Below the pieces are notes generated by a model. The model worked only from the letters and a program-made list of their open reading frames with translations, did not search any database and had not been told where the DNA came from. From Fidelibacterota bacterium UBA6531 (GTDB lineage Bacteria; Fidelibacterota; Marinisomatia; Marinisomatales; TCS55), in the NCBI GenBank assembly GCA_002436185.1, contig DJKX01000004.1, forward strand, positions 1 through 46,433: a stretch of 46,433 nt of DNA. Reading direction: 5' to 3'. A program made the translations under genes and the position numbers. Shown one piece after another: positions 23,876 through 33,254 of this stretch (position 1 is its first letter; every line of letters starts with the position of its first letter).

Positions 23876-25774
23876 TTAGTCTACAACTTCAAAGTCAGCA
23901 TCTTCAATTTCGTCTGCGACGTCTTTCTTTTTTTCATCTTCATTCGGAGGAGGTGCTTCACCTTTTTCAGCCTCTTTACTATCATCATACATTTTAGAAG
24001 CTAATTTATTCCATTCAGCATTTAATGAATCCATAGCTGATTGAACATCATCTTTATTTGATCCTGAATTTGCGGTTTTCAATTTTTCAACTGCATCAGA
24101 AAGAGTCTTTTTCTCATCATCCGATAACTTTTCATCAAACTCATCAATATTCTTTTCTGTTTGATAAACAAGTTGCTCAGCTTGATTATTTAAGTCTACC
24201 ATTTCACGCTTATCTTTGTCTTCTGATTCATGCTTCTTAGCATCATTAACCATCTTATCTATTTCAGTTTCACTCAATCCACTTGATGCTTCAATACGAA
24301 TACTTTGTTCTTTACCCGAAGCCTTATCTTTTGCACTTACATTCAAAATTCCATTTGCATCAATGTCGAACGTGACTTCAACTTGCGGTACACCTCTGGG
24401 TGCAGGTGGAATCCCATCTAAATGAAATCGGCCAATGGTTTTGTTATCAATCGCCATTTCACGTTCACCTTGTAAAACATGAATTTCAACAGTGGTTTGA
24501 TTATCTGCAGCCGTGCTAAAAACTTGCGATTTGCGAGTCGGAATTGTCGTATTTCGTTCGATGAGTTTTGTGGATACGCTGCCCAATGTTTCAATACCCA
24601 ATGAAAGTGGAGTTACATCCAATAAGAGGATATCATCAACATCACCTGCTAAAACACCGCCTTGTATAGCTGCTCCAAGAGCGACCACTTCATCTGGATT
24701 TACACTTTTGTTGGGTTCCTTACCGAAAATTTCCTTCACCTTTTCCTGGATTTTCGGCATACGCGTTGATCCGCCTACGAGGATGATTTCATCGATTTCT
24801 GATGCGGATAATCCCGCATCCTTAATCGCTTTTTTGCAAGGTTGAATTGTTCTCTCAACTAGATCAGCAACCAATTCCTCAAATTTTGCACGGGTCAATG
24901 TCAAATTCAAATGTTTAGGACCAGACGCATCAGCTGTTACAAACGGTAAGTTGATTTCAGTTTGTTTTGAACTGGATAATTCTTTTTTTGCATTTTCAGC
25001 TGCTTCCCTCAACCGTTGTAAGGCCATGGGATCTTTACACAAGTCAATACCATCACTTTTATTGAATTCATCCGCGATCCAATTAATGACTTTTTGATCA
25101 AAATCATCACCACCCAAGTGTGTATCACCGTTGGTTGATTTTACTTCAAAAACACCATCACCCAGTTCTAGGATTGAAATATCAAACGTACCACCACCTA
25201 AGTCAAAGACAGCAATTTTTTCATCTTTCTTTTTATCCATACCATAAGCAAGTGATGCAGCCGTAGGTTCGTTAATTATCCGTCGTACATTTAAACCGGC
25301 AATCTTTCCTGCATCTTTGGTTGCTTGACGCTGGGAGTCGTTAAAATAAGCAGGTACTGTAATCACAGCGTCTGTAACAGTCGTTCCTAAATGTTCTTCA
25401 GCCATTTGTTTGAGTTTTTGCAAAATCATAGCACTGATTTCCGGTGGAGTATATTCTTTATCATCTACCTTAACAGCCAGATTTTTCCCTTTTTTCTTTT
25501 CAACCTGGTAGGGAACTTCTTCTAGCTCCGTGCCCACTTCATCATACATTCTGCCCATGAATCGTTTGATCGAAAAGATTGTTTTTTGTGGATTGGTAAC
25601 AGCCTGCCGTTTTGCCGGTTGGCCAACTAATCGTTCTTCATTTTTTGTAAATGCAACAACAGAAGGTGTTGTTCTTCCACCTTCCGGATTATTGATTACT
25701 GAAGGTTCTCCGCCTTCAAGTACGGCTACACAGGAATTTGTCGTTCCTAAGTCAATTCCGATAATTTTACCCAT
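23876..25774 (-). CDS. dnaK: Molecular chaperone DnaK (Hsp70)
   Basis: DnaK is the ATP-driven Hsp70 chaperone. The 632-residue protein has GIDLGTTNSC at residues 5-14, FDLGGGTFDISILELGDG near 193, the ILVGGSTRMPKIQ signature near 333, the substrate-binding domain starting with LLDVTPLSLGIETLG and an acidic C-terminal lid ending ADFEVVD. grpE and dnaJ are not adjacent; clpC lies upstream instead. AAGGA lies about eight bases before the ATG. The promoter region has repeated 11-bp elements, not a CIRCE element. Confidence 0.98.
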   Translation of the reverse strand: MGKIIGIDLGTTNSCVAVLEGGEPSVINNPEGGRTTPSVVAFTKNEERLVGQPAKRQAVTNPQKTIFSIKRFMGRMYDEVGTELEEVPYQVEKKKGKNLAVKVDDKEYTPPEISAMILQKLKQMAEEHLGTTVTDAVITVPAYFNDSQRQATKDAGKIAGLNVRRIINEPTAASLAYGMDKKKDEKIAVFDLGGGTFDISILELGDGVFEVKSTNGDTHLGGDDFDQKVINWIADEFNKSDGIDLCKDPMALQRLREAAENAKKELSSSKQTEINLPFVTADASGPKHLNLTLTRAKFEELVADLVERTIQPCKKAIKDAGLSASEIDEIILVGGSTRMPKIQEKVKEIFGKEPNKSVNPDEVVALGAAIQGGVLAGDVDDILLLDVTPLSLGIETLGSVSTKLIERNTTIPTRKSQVFSTAADNQTTVEIHVLQGEREMAIDNKTIGRFHLDGIPPAPRGVPQVEVTFDIDANGILNVSAKDKASGKEQSIRIEASSGLSETEIDKMVNDAKKHESEDKDKREMVDLNNQAEQLVYQTEKNIDEFDEKLSDDEKKTLSDAVEKLKTANSGSNKDDVQSAMDSLNAEWNKLASKMYDDSKEAEKGEAPPPNEDEKKKDVADEIEDADFEVVD

Positions 25775-25837
25775 GTTTAATTTCCTTTTTTATGAGTTTT
25801 TCAAAAAAATATGAATTCAACTAGTTTAATAACAATT

Positions 25838-25902
25838 ATTATACCAATATAGTTTATTTACCTATATGGCAAATAAACGGCTTATTATCGCCCTATATGG
25901 CA
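25838..25902 (-). promoter_or_regulatory. dnaK promoter with two 11-bp direct repeats
   Basis: On the minus strand an extended -10 box TGGTATAAT ends at 25838. There is no sigma-70 -35 hexamer. Instead TGCCATATAGG occurs at 25902-25892 and again at 25871-25861, exactly 31 bases apart (three helical turns), the second covering the -35 position. The proximal copy is also half of an imperfect inverted repeat, CCATATAG, nine bases, then CTATATTGG. A dedicated heat-shock or stress regulator is a reasonable inference; its identity is unknown. Confidence 0.6.
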
Positions 25903-25916
25903 GAATTTAGGGAAAA

Positions 25917-28424
25917 TTAGACTTCTTCGGTAGAATCGACGGAGGATGTAGATTTTTTGGATTTCGTTTTTTTAACAGGTGCTTTTATATAAAAGAAATC
26001 ACCTTTCTTTGCATTCACTTTTATAGTGTCACCTTTAACAAATTTATCTTCCAAGAGCATTTCAGCGATGGGATCTTCCAGGCTATTCTGAATTTGCCTG
26101 CGTAAATGGCGGGCACCGTATTCAGGGTTATACCCTTTTTTTAGAAGTAATTTTACAGCTGATTTCATTAATTTGACTTTCATTCCTTTGCGCTTCAGGT
26201 TACTCCGCAGATCTTCTAATTGTAAATCGATAATATTTAAAACATGTTCTTCAGCCAATGAATGAAATACAATCGTTTCATCTAGTCTGTTTAAAAATTC
26301 AGGACTGAAAGTTGTTTTAACTTTTTCCAAAAGTTTATCCCGCATATTTTCATAAGATTTTTCAGTAGACTGTTTAACAAATCCCAGCGAACTCCCTTTT
26401 AAGATTTCTTTTGTACCTAAATTGGATGTCATTATAATAATCGTGTTTTTGAAATCAACTTTACGGCTCAAACTGTCTGTTAATACACCTTCATCGTATA
26501 ATTGTAATAAAAGATTGAATACATCCGGATGAGCTTTTTCCATCTCGTCAAAAAGTATAACTGAATAAGGATTGCGTCTGACTTTTTCAGTCAACTCTCC
26601 CCCCTCTTCATACCCTACATATCCCGGAGGTGCTCCAATCAGGCGTGAGACAGAAAATCGTTCTCCAAATTCGGACATATCAATTTTTATAAGTGATCCC
26701 GTATTGCTAAATAAATAATTGGCCAATACTTTTGCTAACTCTGTTTTACCGACACCCGTTGGTCCTAAAAATAGAAATACACCTATGGGGCGATTTGGAT
26801 TTTTTAATCCAGCTCGAGCACGTTGAATAGACTTGGCAATACTATTAATGGCTTGCTCCTGACCAATAATATTCTTTTTCAGTGTATCTTCCATTTTGAG
26901 AAGTTTATTCGTTTCAGATTCTGCAACTTTGTTCACAGGGATTCCTGAAACAAGAGCAACAACATCCGCTATGTTATCTTCGGAAATTAATTCAGGTTTG
27001 GAATGTTCATGTTCTTGCCATTCCTGTTGAGCTTTTGATAATTTTGTAATCAGTTTCTGTTCAGTGTCGCGATATTTTGCTGCTTTCTCAAATTTTTGGG
27101 CTGCCACAACATCTTCTTTTCTTGTTCTAACCTCATCAATTTCTTTTTCCATTTCTAATATTTCTTGAGGAACGCTCACATTATGCAAATGAGCCCTGGA
27201 ACCAGCTTCATCCATAATATCAATTGCCTTATCCGGTAAATATTTATCTGTAATGTATCGGTCTGACAAATATACACAGGCATCTATTGCACTTTTATCA
27301 TAACGAACATTGTGATGGCCTTCGTATGCTTCTTTAAGCCCATTTAAAATTTCAATCGTCTCATCCTGACTTGGAGGATTTACCATTATTTTCTGGAAGC
27401 GGCGCTCCAACGCGCCATCTTTTTCTATATGCTTTCTAAACTCATCCAACGTTGTTGCACCAATACAATGAATATCTCCACGAGCTAAAGCAGGTTTAAA
27501 CATATTAGACGCATCCAGTGATCCCGAAGCACCGCCAGCTCCCACTAATGTATGTAACTCGTCAATAAATAAAATGAGGTTATCTGTATTTTCCAATTCG
27601 ACCATAATGGTCTTCATCCTCTCTTCAAATTGACCTCGATATTTTGTACCTGCCACGATAGATGCAAGATCAAGAGATAAAATGCGTTTATTGTGCAATA
27701 ACCTGGGAACAGATTTCTCATTGATACGAATTGCCAATCCTTCGATGATAGCTGTTTTACCAACTCCCGGCTCTCCAATCAAAACAGGATTATTCTTTTT
27801 ACGCCGTGTTAAAATTTGCGCAACACGTTCAATCTCACCCATTCGGCCGATGACAGGATCTAATTTCCCTTTTCTTGCCAAAGACGTAATATCACGAGAA
27901 AAGTGATCTAAAGCAGGTGTTTTAGATTTTTTAGTGCTTTTCTCTTTTTTAATTATAGGTAATGATTCGTCATCGTCTTCATCATTATCATCAGAAGCAT
28001 CATCATGCAGCAATTCTAACACACCGTCATAATCTAGGTTATAGGAATTCAAGACTTCAAAAGCGATGCCTTCGGTTTCTTTTAGCATCGCCAACAATAA
28101 ATGTTCGTCATCGGCGACGGAAGCTCCCAAGGCAGCTGCTTCATTGTAAGCATTACGTAAAATGCGTTCAGCTCTGCGAGTGAGTGGCAGATGTCCAAGC
28201 GTCATTGTTCCGCCTGATGATTTAATCATATCCTCTATCATGGCCCGCAAATCAGCGAGATCAATATCATAAATATCAAGTATCTTCACACCCAATCCAG
28301 CTTCGAGGCGAATTAAACCCAGCAATAAATGCTCTGATCCCACATAACTATGTCCAAGGCGTACGGCTTCCTCCTTGGCATGTTTCATAATCAATTGGAC
28401 TCTCTTTGAAAAATTCTCTTTCAT
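25917..28424 (-). CDS. clpC: ATP-dependent Clp protease ATP-binding subunit ClpC
   Basis: ClpC is a hexameric AAA+ unfoldase that feeds proteins to ClpP. The 835-residue protein has two Clp-N repeats (about 1-140), an acidic Asp-rich linker (about 142-153), AAA module 1 with Walker A GEPGVGKT at 217-224, a UVR-type middle domain (about 428-462) and AAA module 2 with Walker A GPTGVGKT at 554-561. The UVR domain marks it as ClpC rather than ClpB. AGGA precedes the ATG. No mcsA, mcsB or ctsR gene accompanies it; lolD lies 33 bases upstream and dnaK downstream. Confidence 0.95.
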   Translation of the reverse strand: MKENFSKRVQLIMKHAKEEAVRLGHSYVGSEHLLLGLIRLEAGLGVKILDIYDIDLADLRAMIEDMIKSSGGTMTLGHLPLTRRAERILRNAYNEAAALGASVADDEHLLLAMLKETEGIAFEVLNSYNLDYDGVLELLHDDASDDNDEDDDESLPIIKKEKSTKKSKTPALDHFSRDITSLARKGKLDPVIGRMGEIERVAQILTRRKKNNPVLIGEPGVGKTAIIEGLAIRINEKSVPRLLHNKRILSLDLASIVAGTKYRGQFEERMKTIMVELENTDNLILFIDELHTLVGAGGASGSLDASNMFKPALARGDIHCIGATTLDEFRKHIEKDGALERRFQKIMVNPPSQDETIEILNGLKEAYEGHHNVRYDKSAIDACVYLSDRYITDKYLPDKAIDIMDEAGSRAHLHNVSVPQEILEMEKEIDEVRTRKEDVVAAQKFEKAAKYRDTEQKLITKLSKAQQEWQEHEHSKPELISEDNIADVVALVSGIPVNKVAESETNKLLKMEDTLKKNIIGQEQAINSIAKSIQRARAGLKNPNRPIGVFLFLGPTGVGKTELAKVLANYLFSNTGSLIKIDMSEFGERFSVSRLIGAPPGYVGYEEGGELTEKVRRNPYSVILFDEMEKAHPDVFNLLLQLYDEGVLTDSLSRKVDFKNTIIIMTSNLGTKEILKGSSLGFVKQSTEKSYENMRDKLLEKVKTTFSPEFLNRLDETIVFHSLAEEHVLNIIDLQLEDLRSNLKRKGMKVKLMKSAVKLLLKKGYNPEYGARHLRRQIQNSLEDPIAEMLLEDKFVKGDTIKVNAKKGDFFYIKAPVKKTKSKKSTSSVDSTEEV

Positions 28425-28457
28425 GGGTATCCTAAATTAAGCAGTACTGTTTCACAT

Positions 28458-29135
28458 TCAAATACTATCTACAGGATTTAATGTTTCATTTTCTAAAATA
28501 AATCGTCGATTTCCTATTTCGGCAACACTGGGGTTATGTGTTGTAATGACAAACGCCTGATTATAATCATTATTGATTTTCCGGAACAAGGTTAATAAGC
28601 GATCAGCGTTATCGACATCTAAATTTCCGGTGGGTTCATCTGCTAAAACAACATCCGGATTTAAAATCAACGCTCTCAATACAGCCACTCGAAGTCGTTC
28701 ACCGCCGGATAATTGAGCCGGATAATGGGTTTTGCGTTCATTCATTCCCACATAGTCAAATAATTCAACCGCTCGTTCTTTAGCATCATTTTCATTTCCG
28801 GAAATCAATGCAGGCATTAACACATTTTCCATTGCGGTGAATTCAGGAAGTAAATGATGGAATTGAAATACAAACCCAAGATGCTTATTACGTAATTCCG
28901 AAAGCTCATCTTCTGTTTGTCCGCTGATTTCCTGACCACAAATGGATACGGAGCCGTTATCGGGAGAATCAAGCGTTCCCAAAATATTCAGTAATGTTGT
29001 TTTTCCTGCGCCAGATTGGCCCATGATGGTGATAATTTCACCCTTTTGCAGTTCTAAATTTATATTTTTTAGAACTCGTAATTCCTTTTCGCCATTATAA
29101 TAGGATTTGTTGATGTTATGTGCGATTAAGATCAT
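28458..29135 (-). CDS. lolD: Lipoprotein-releasing ABC transporter ATPase LolD
   Basis: LolD powers extraction of lipoproteins from the inner membrane for transfer to the outer membrane. The 225-residue ATPase has Walker A GQSGAGKTTLLNILGTLD near residues 39-56, the LolD/MacB-family segment LGFVFQFHHLLPEFTAMENV, the ABC signature LSGGERLRVAVLRAL near 142-156 and Walker B PDVVLADEPTGNLD near 160-173. It overlaps the permease gene upstream by four bases, and the two permeases plus this ATPase make a complete LolCDE set. Confidence 0.94.
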   Translation of the reverse strand: MILIAHNINKSYYNGEKELRVLKNINLELQKGEIITIMGQSGAGKTTLLNILGTLDSPDNGSVSICGQEISGQTEDELSELRNKHLGFVFQFHHLLPEFTAMENVLMPALISGNENDAKERAVELFDYVGMNERKTHYPAQLSGGERLRVAVLRALILNPDVVLADEPTGNLDVDNADRLLTLFRKINNDYNQAFVITTHNPSVAEIGNRRFILENETLNPVDSI

Positions 29136-30334
29136 TTTTCTAAATATACAGCTTCTTTTGGGTTGATTTTAAGAGTACGACTTGAAGCCACTGCAGACGA
29201 AATAAGGATAAACACAAATGAAATACAGATTACTGCCATTAAATCAACTGCTTTGAAAACCATGGGTAATTTATCAATAAAATAGATTTCTTCTGGTAAT
29301 GGAAATAAACCAAATTGATTTTGGACGGCCACTAATAATAAACTGGCTGCAATACCTACTACGGCGCCAATGCCGCCGATCATGATGCCTTGAATTAAAA
29401 TGATGCTTTGAATTCTGCGAGCTGTCGTTCCGAGTGTTCGCAAAATACCAATTTCCCTGATCTTTTGATAGGTGACCAGTACAAGAGTGGACATTAAATT
29501 AAAACAGGCCACCAAGACAATCAGACTCAATACAGCCATAGTACCTAATCGTTCCATGCGCATGGCATTGAACAAACTTGAATTCAGATCAGCCCAGCTT
29601 TTGATGGAAATTCCACCCGGTAAAATGCGTCGAAAGTACCGTTTCAATTCGTCTGCTTTTTCTAAATCCTGTAGTCGCACATCGATACCATCTAACCCTT
29701 TTTTTCGTGTAAATAATTTCTCACCTAATTGTAATGGAATAAAAATAACCCTGTCATCCACATCCAAAACTTCAGCATGAAAAATGCCGGCGATAGTACC
29801 GGAAAATCTTCTAGGCAAACCTACATTACCGCTATGATCAATAGGACTCATGAGATTGATTTCATCGCCCACACCAACATTCAGCCTCCGGGCTAATACT
29901 TGCCCCACATAAACAGATCTTTCATCCGATTTTTCCTTATATTCATCAATTCTAATATCGTAAAATTTCTTAAATCGGTCAATGGGAATAGCCTTGAATG
30001 TAACCAAACGCTGATCCTGGCTCGATGATGAAATCAGCCCTTTGCGTTCCTGGTAATTCAGAGCATCAACGACATATTGATCCCGAAGAACCGCATCGAG
30101 GACTTTTGTCAAATTTACTTCATCATCCACAGCTGTAATTCGCAAATCTCCTTCAAAACCAACCACCCTGTTTGTGACCCGTTCTTCAAATCCGTTCAGT
30201 ATGGCGAGTATAACAATTAGAGCAAATGTACCTGTGGCCAATCCTATAATAGATATCCAGCCTGTCAATTGACTTGGCCCTGCTCCTTTACCACCCAGCA
30301 TAAATCGGCGCGCAATGGTAAAAGCAAATTTCAT
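29132..30334 (-). CDS. lolE: LolC/LolE family lipoprotein-releasing permease (second copy)
   Basis: The 400-residue protein has the LolCE/MacB architecture. A cytoplasmic N-terminus (FTIARRFMLGGKG) leads into the first membrane helix (about 25-46, followed by ILNGFEERVTNRVVGFEGD). A large periplasmic domain (about 48-265) is followed by three C-terminal membrane helices (about 270-295, 318-342, 362-385) and the ending KINPKEAVYLEK. The two permeases are paralogues, so a LolC-LolE heterodimer is likely; which is which is not decidable by eye. Four-base overlaps on both sides indicate coupling. Confidence 0.88.
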   Translation of the reverse strand: MKFAFTIARRFMLGGKGAGPSQLTGWISIIGLATGTFALIVILAILNGFEERVTNRVVGFEGDLRITAVDDEVNLTKVLDAVLRDQYVVDALNYQERKGLISSSSQDQRLVTFKAIPIDRFKKFYDIRIDEYKEKSDERSVYVGQVLARRLNVGVGDEINLMSPIDHSGNVGLPRRFSGTIAGIFHAEVLDVDDRVIFIPLQLGEKLFTRKKGLDGIDVRLQDLEKADELKRYFRRILPGGISIKSWADLNSSLFNAMRMERLGTMAVLSLIVLVACFNLMSTLVLVTYQKIREIGILRTLGTTARRIQSIILIQGIMIGGIGAVVGIAASLLLVAVQNQFGLFPLPEEIYFIDKLPMVFKAVDLMAVICISFVFILISSAVASSRTLKINPKEAVYLEK

Positions 30335-31536
30335 TCGTACCTCAATGCAACAGCAGGTTCAACAGACGATGCTCGATGCGTTGGCCACAGCGCTGCGAAA
30401 ATGGAGCTGATAAAACTGCACAGTACAATGAGTCCTATAATGGTCCAGTCGAACAAGACAGGAACGTGACTCATGAAGTAAATGTCTTCAGCGATGGACA
30501 AGGGTTTGAACCAAATCTGGATACCAGCTAAAATCAGTGCTACTCCCAAACCGGCTAATGAACCCATTACACCAATATATATGCCTTTGATAAGAAAAAT
30601 TCTGCGAATTGTTTTTTTATTCATACCCATGGATATGAGTGTTCCGATGGATCGTATTTTCTCCAAAACAATCATGGTAAGAGCTGAAATAATATTAACT
30701 ATACCCACCAATGCGATCATTCCGAATATGATTAAAATGGGCCATTTTTGCAGGTTCAGCCAGTTAAACAGCGTCCGGTGTTTCTCTTTCCATGTAATCG
30801 CATAATTAGGATATCCCAGCGTTTCTTCTATACGTGAAGCTAAAACCCTCGCTCGTTTCCCATCTTTTATATTGATGGTATATCCGGACACTTTTTCATC
30901 ATATTGAAATAGTGTTTGAGCGTCTGCGAGTGTCATATAGACGACTGATTTATCATATTCCTGCAATCCGGATTTATATATTCCACTCACTGTCGCTTGT
31001 TTCATTCGTTGTCCGGATGAAATTGATACCATGGATTTCATGTCCACTAAAACGAGTTTATCACCTACTTTCACTTTAAGGGCTGCGGCAAGGTCGTTAC
31101 CAATTATAATATGGCCTTTTTGTAGGGAAGCAGATCCTTTCCGTATCATTTGATTAATACTCTTCGGTAATGCGTCATCGCCATGACCTACAATCAAAAT
31201 TCCTTCTGCTGATCGTCCTTTACGAACCATGGCCGCTTCCTGAACATAGGCTACAGTCGAAAAGGAGACATTGCTTGAAGTCAGAATACTATCGAGTCTG
31301 GTTTTATAAGGAGTGACCGGTTTAAACAAAAAATGCTGAATACGAATATGACCATCAATACCAGCGATTTTACTGGAAATGGTTTCTTCAAACCCATTCA
31401 GAACGGATGAGGTTAAAACAAGCGCACATACACCCAATCCCAGTCCAACCATAGCTGCGATACTGGCAAAGGACGTAAAACTGCCCTGGTGTTTAAATCC
31501 TAAATGACGAAAAGCAATACGGAAAGCTGTCTTCAT
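30331..31536 (-). CDS. lolC: LolC/LolE family lipoprotein-releasing permease (first copy)
   Basis: The 401-residue protein has the same topology as its downstream neighbour. The N-terminal FRIAFRHLGFKHQGSF leads into a first membrane helix (about 22-46, followed by VLNGFEETISSKIAGIDGH). A periplasmic domain (about 50-265) is followed by three C-terminal helices containing WPILIIFGMIALVGIVNII near 266. It ends AVALRYE. The start overlaps the lysS stop and the end overlaps the second permease, each by four bases. The lysS-lolC-lolE-lolD coupling is notable because the tRNA synthetase leads an envelope-export operon. Confidence 0.88.
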   Translation of the reverse strand: MKTAFRIAFRHLGFKHQGSFTSFASIAAMVGLGLGVCALVLTSSVLNGFEETISSKIAGIDGHIRIQHFLFKPVTPYKTRLDSILTSSNVSFSTVAYVQEAAMVRKGRSAEGILIVGHGDDALPKSINQMIRKGSASLQKGHIIIGNDLAAALKVKVGDKLVLVDMKSMVSISSGQRMKQATVSGIYKSGLQEYDKSVVYMTLADAQTLFQYDEKVSGYTINIKDGKRARVLASRIEETLGYPNYAITWKEKHRTLFNWLNLQKWPILIIFGMIALVGIVNIISALTMIVLEKIRSIGTLISMGMNKKTIRRIFLIKGIYIGVMGSLAGLGVALILAGIQIWFKPLSIAEDIYFMSHVPVLFDWTIIGLIVLCSFISSIFAALWPTHRASSVEPAVALRYE

Positions 31537-33026
31537 TCATCGACAGTCCGCATGGCGGGGAACAGAATCACATCTTTAATGGTATTTTGTTCGGTCAAAA
31601 GCATTGTGAGGCGATCAATTCCCAAGCCAACGCCGCCTGTAGGCGGCATACCGCATTCCATGGCTTGGATGAAATTCTCATCCACCGGTTGCGCTTCTTC
31701 ATCACCTTGCTCCCGCAATTGAGCTTGAGCTTCAAGCCGTTCCCGCTGATCGATGGGATCATTTAATTCTGTAAATGAATTGGCAAATTCTGCGCCGCCG
31801 ATAAATAATTCATAACGCTCAACCAAATTGGGATCACCATTGCGATGTGCTTTTGCCAGAGGTGAGATGGCTTTAGGATAATCAATAACAAACGTCGGTT
31901 GTACCAAGTCTGGAATCACTAGTGCATCAAGTAACTCATCCAGCATTTGACCATAATTGGCATTGTCTTCCACATCAATATTATGAGCTTTGCAGATCTT
32001 TTTCATTGCATCATCGGATGCAGAACCCAAGTCCTGACCAGTGACTTCTTTCAATAAATCCAAAATCGGTTTACGTGTAAATGGTTTAGACAGATCAATT
32101 TCATTTCCATGCCAAGTGACATTTGTGGCATCTACAGTTACGGCCGTTTTACGGATCATATCTTCAACTAATTCCATATTGTCTTCATAATCAGCAAAGG
32201 CCCAATAAAATTCTAACATAGTGAATTCAGGATTATGATTCTTGTCCATGCCTTCATTACGGAAATCCTTCGATATTTCATAAACGCGGTCAATTCCGCC
32301 AACGATTAATCGTTTTAAGTATAATTCATCCGCTATTCGCAAGTATAGTTTCTGATCCAACGCATTGTGATGAGTTGTAAACGGACGTGCATTTGCTCCG
32401 CCGTACAAAGGTTGAAGAACGGGTGTTTCCACTTCTAAAAATGCAAGATTATCCAAATATTGGCGGATAGTAGAAATAATTTTTGCTCGTTTAACAAATA
32501 CATCTTTTACTTCTGGATTGACAATGAGGTCCAAATGACGATTGCGATAACGCAACTCCTTATCCTCAAAAGCATCAAATGTTTCACCATCTTTTTCCTT
32601 CACAACCGGTAGAGGACGAATGCTTTTTGCTAAAACAGTAAATTCCTTAGCATGAATGGATTTTTCTCCCATTTTCGTGGTAAAAGGGAATCCCATTACT
32701 CCAACAATATCACCAATATCCATTTTCTTAAAATTGGCGTAAGAATCCTCTCCCACTTCATCTCGCTTTATATACACCTGGATACGGCCACCCATATCCT
32801 GAATATGAAAAAAGGACGCTTTGCCCATCTTGCGCAAAGCCATGATTCGACCAGCTACGGTGACATCCTTTTCTTCTAATGCATTGTAATTATCAAGAAC
32901 GTCAGTGCTCGTGTGGGTAGGATTATAATTGTGAGGATATGGGTTTACACCTCCTTCGCGGAGGGTATCCAATTTTTCCTTACGGAAACGTATAATTTCG
33001 TTTAAGCTTTTATGGTCGTCTGACAT
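31533..33026 (-). CDS. lysS: Lysyl-tRNA synthetase, class II
   Basis: LysRS charges tRNA-Lys. The 497-residue class II enzyme has an OB-fold anticodon-binding domain (about 50-150, VTVAGRIMALRKMGKASFFHIQD, described at its edges). Motif 2 is FRNEGMDKNHNPEFTMLEF at 255-273, and motif 3 lies near 466-480 (GGVGLGIDRLTMLL). It is the first gene of the operon and starts opposite the divergent M16 peptidase gene; no Shine-Dalgarno sequence is obvious before its ATG. Confidence 0.97.
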   Translation of the reverse strand: MSDDHKSLNEIIRFRKEKLDTLREGGVNPYPHNYNPTHTSTDVLDNYNALEEKDVTVAGRIMALRKMGKASFFHIQDMGGRIQVYIKRDEVGEDSYANFKKMDIGDIVGVMGFPFTTKMGEKSIHAKEFTVLAKSIRPLPVVKEKDGETFDAFEDKELRYRNRHLDLIVNPEVKDVFVKRAKIISTIRQYLDNLAFLEVETPVLQPLYGGANARPFTTHHNALDQKLYLRIADELYLKRLIVGGIDRVYEISKDFRNEGMDKNHNPEFTMLEFYWAFADYEDNMELVEDMIRKTAVTVDATNVTWHGNEIDLSKPFTRKPILDLLKEVTGQDLGSASDDAMKKICKAHNIDVEDNANYGQMLDELLDALVIPDLVQPTFVIDYPKAISPLAKAHRNGDPNLVERYELFIGGAEFANSFTELNDPIDQRERLEAQAQLREQGDEEAQPVDENFIQAMECGMPPTGGVGLGIDRLTMLLTEQNTIKDVILFPAMRTVDE

Positions 33027-33100
33027 GTCATTTTTATAATTTGAAGGTTGTGAATTTAAATATATAGATTGGAGTGCCTAAATGATTCTTTTTAATTCTT

Positions 33101-33126
33101 ACTTTAATTCCAATTATGATTAAAGT
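33101..33126. other. Inverted repeat in the lysS / M16 divergent region
   Basis: ACTTTAAT (33101-33108) and ATTAAAGT (33119-33126) form a perfect 8-bp inverted repeat with a 10-base spacer. It lies about 75 bases upstream of lysS and 130 bases upstream of the peptidase gene, within a 228-base divergent region where promoters for both genes are expected. An operator is possible; the region is very AT-rich, so chance is also plausible. Confidence 0.3.
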
Positions 33127-33254
33127 TCACTGGTGTGAGTTTTAAAATTCATATGTTAGGACAATCTTTTAGTGTAATTTTTGTCCATATTAAGAACAGC
33201 AAGATTTTCTGTTTGTTGTGACGATTTAAATCAATTTAGTAACAGGAGAATTCA

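Noticed and set aside
25775..25916. CIRCE or CtsR operator upstream of dnaK
   Set aside because: Neither the CIRCE inverted repeat nor the CtsR heptad repeat is present; the repeats seen are of a different sequence.
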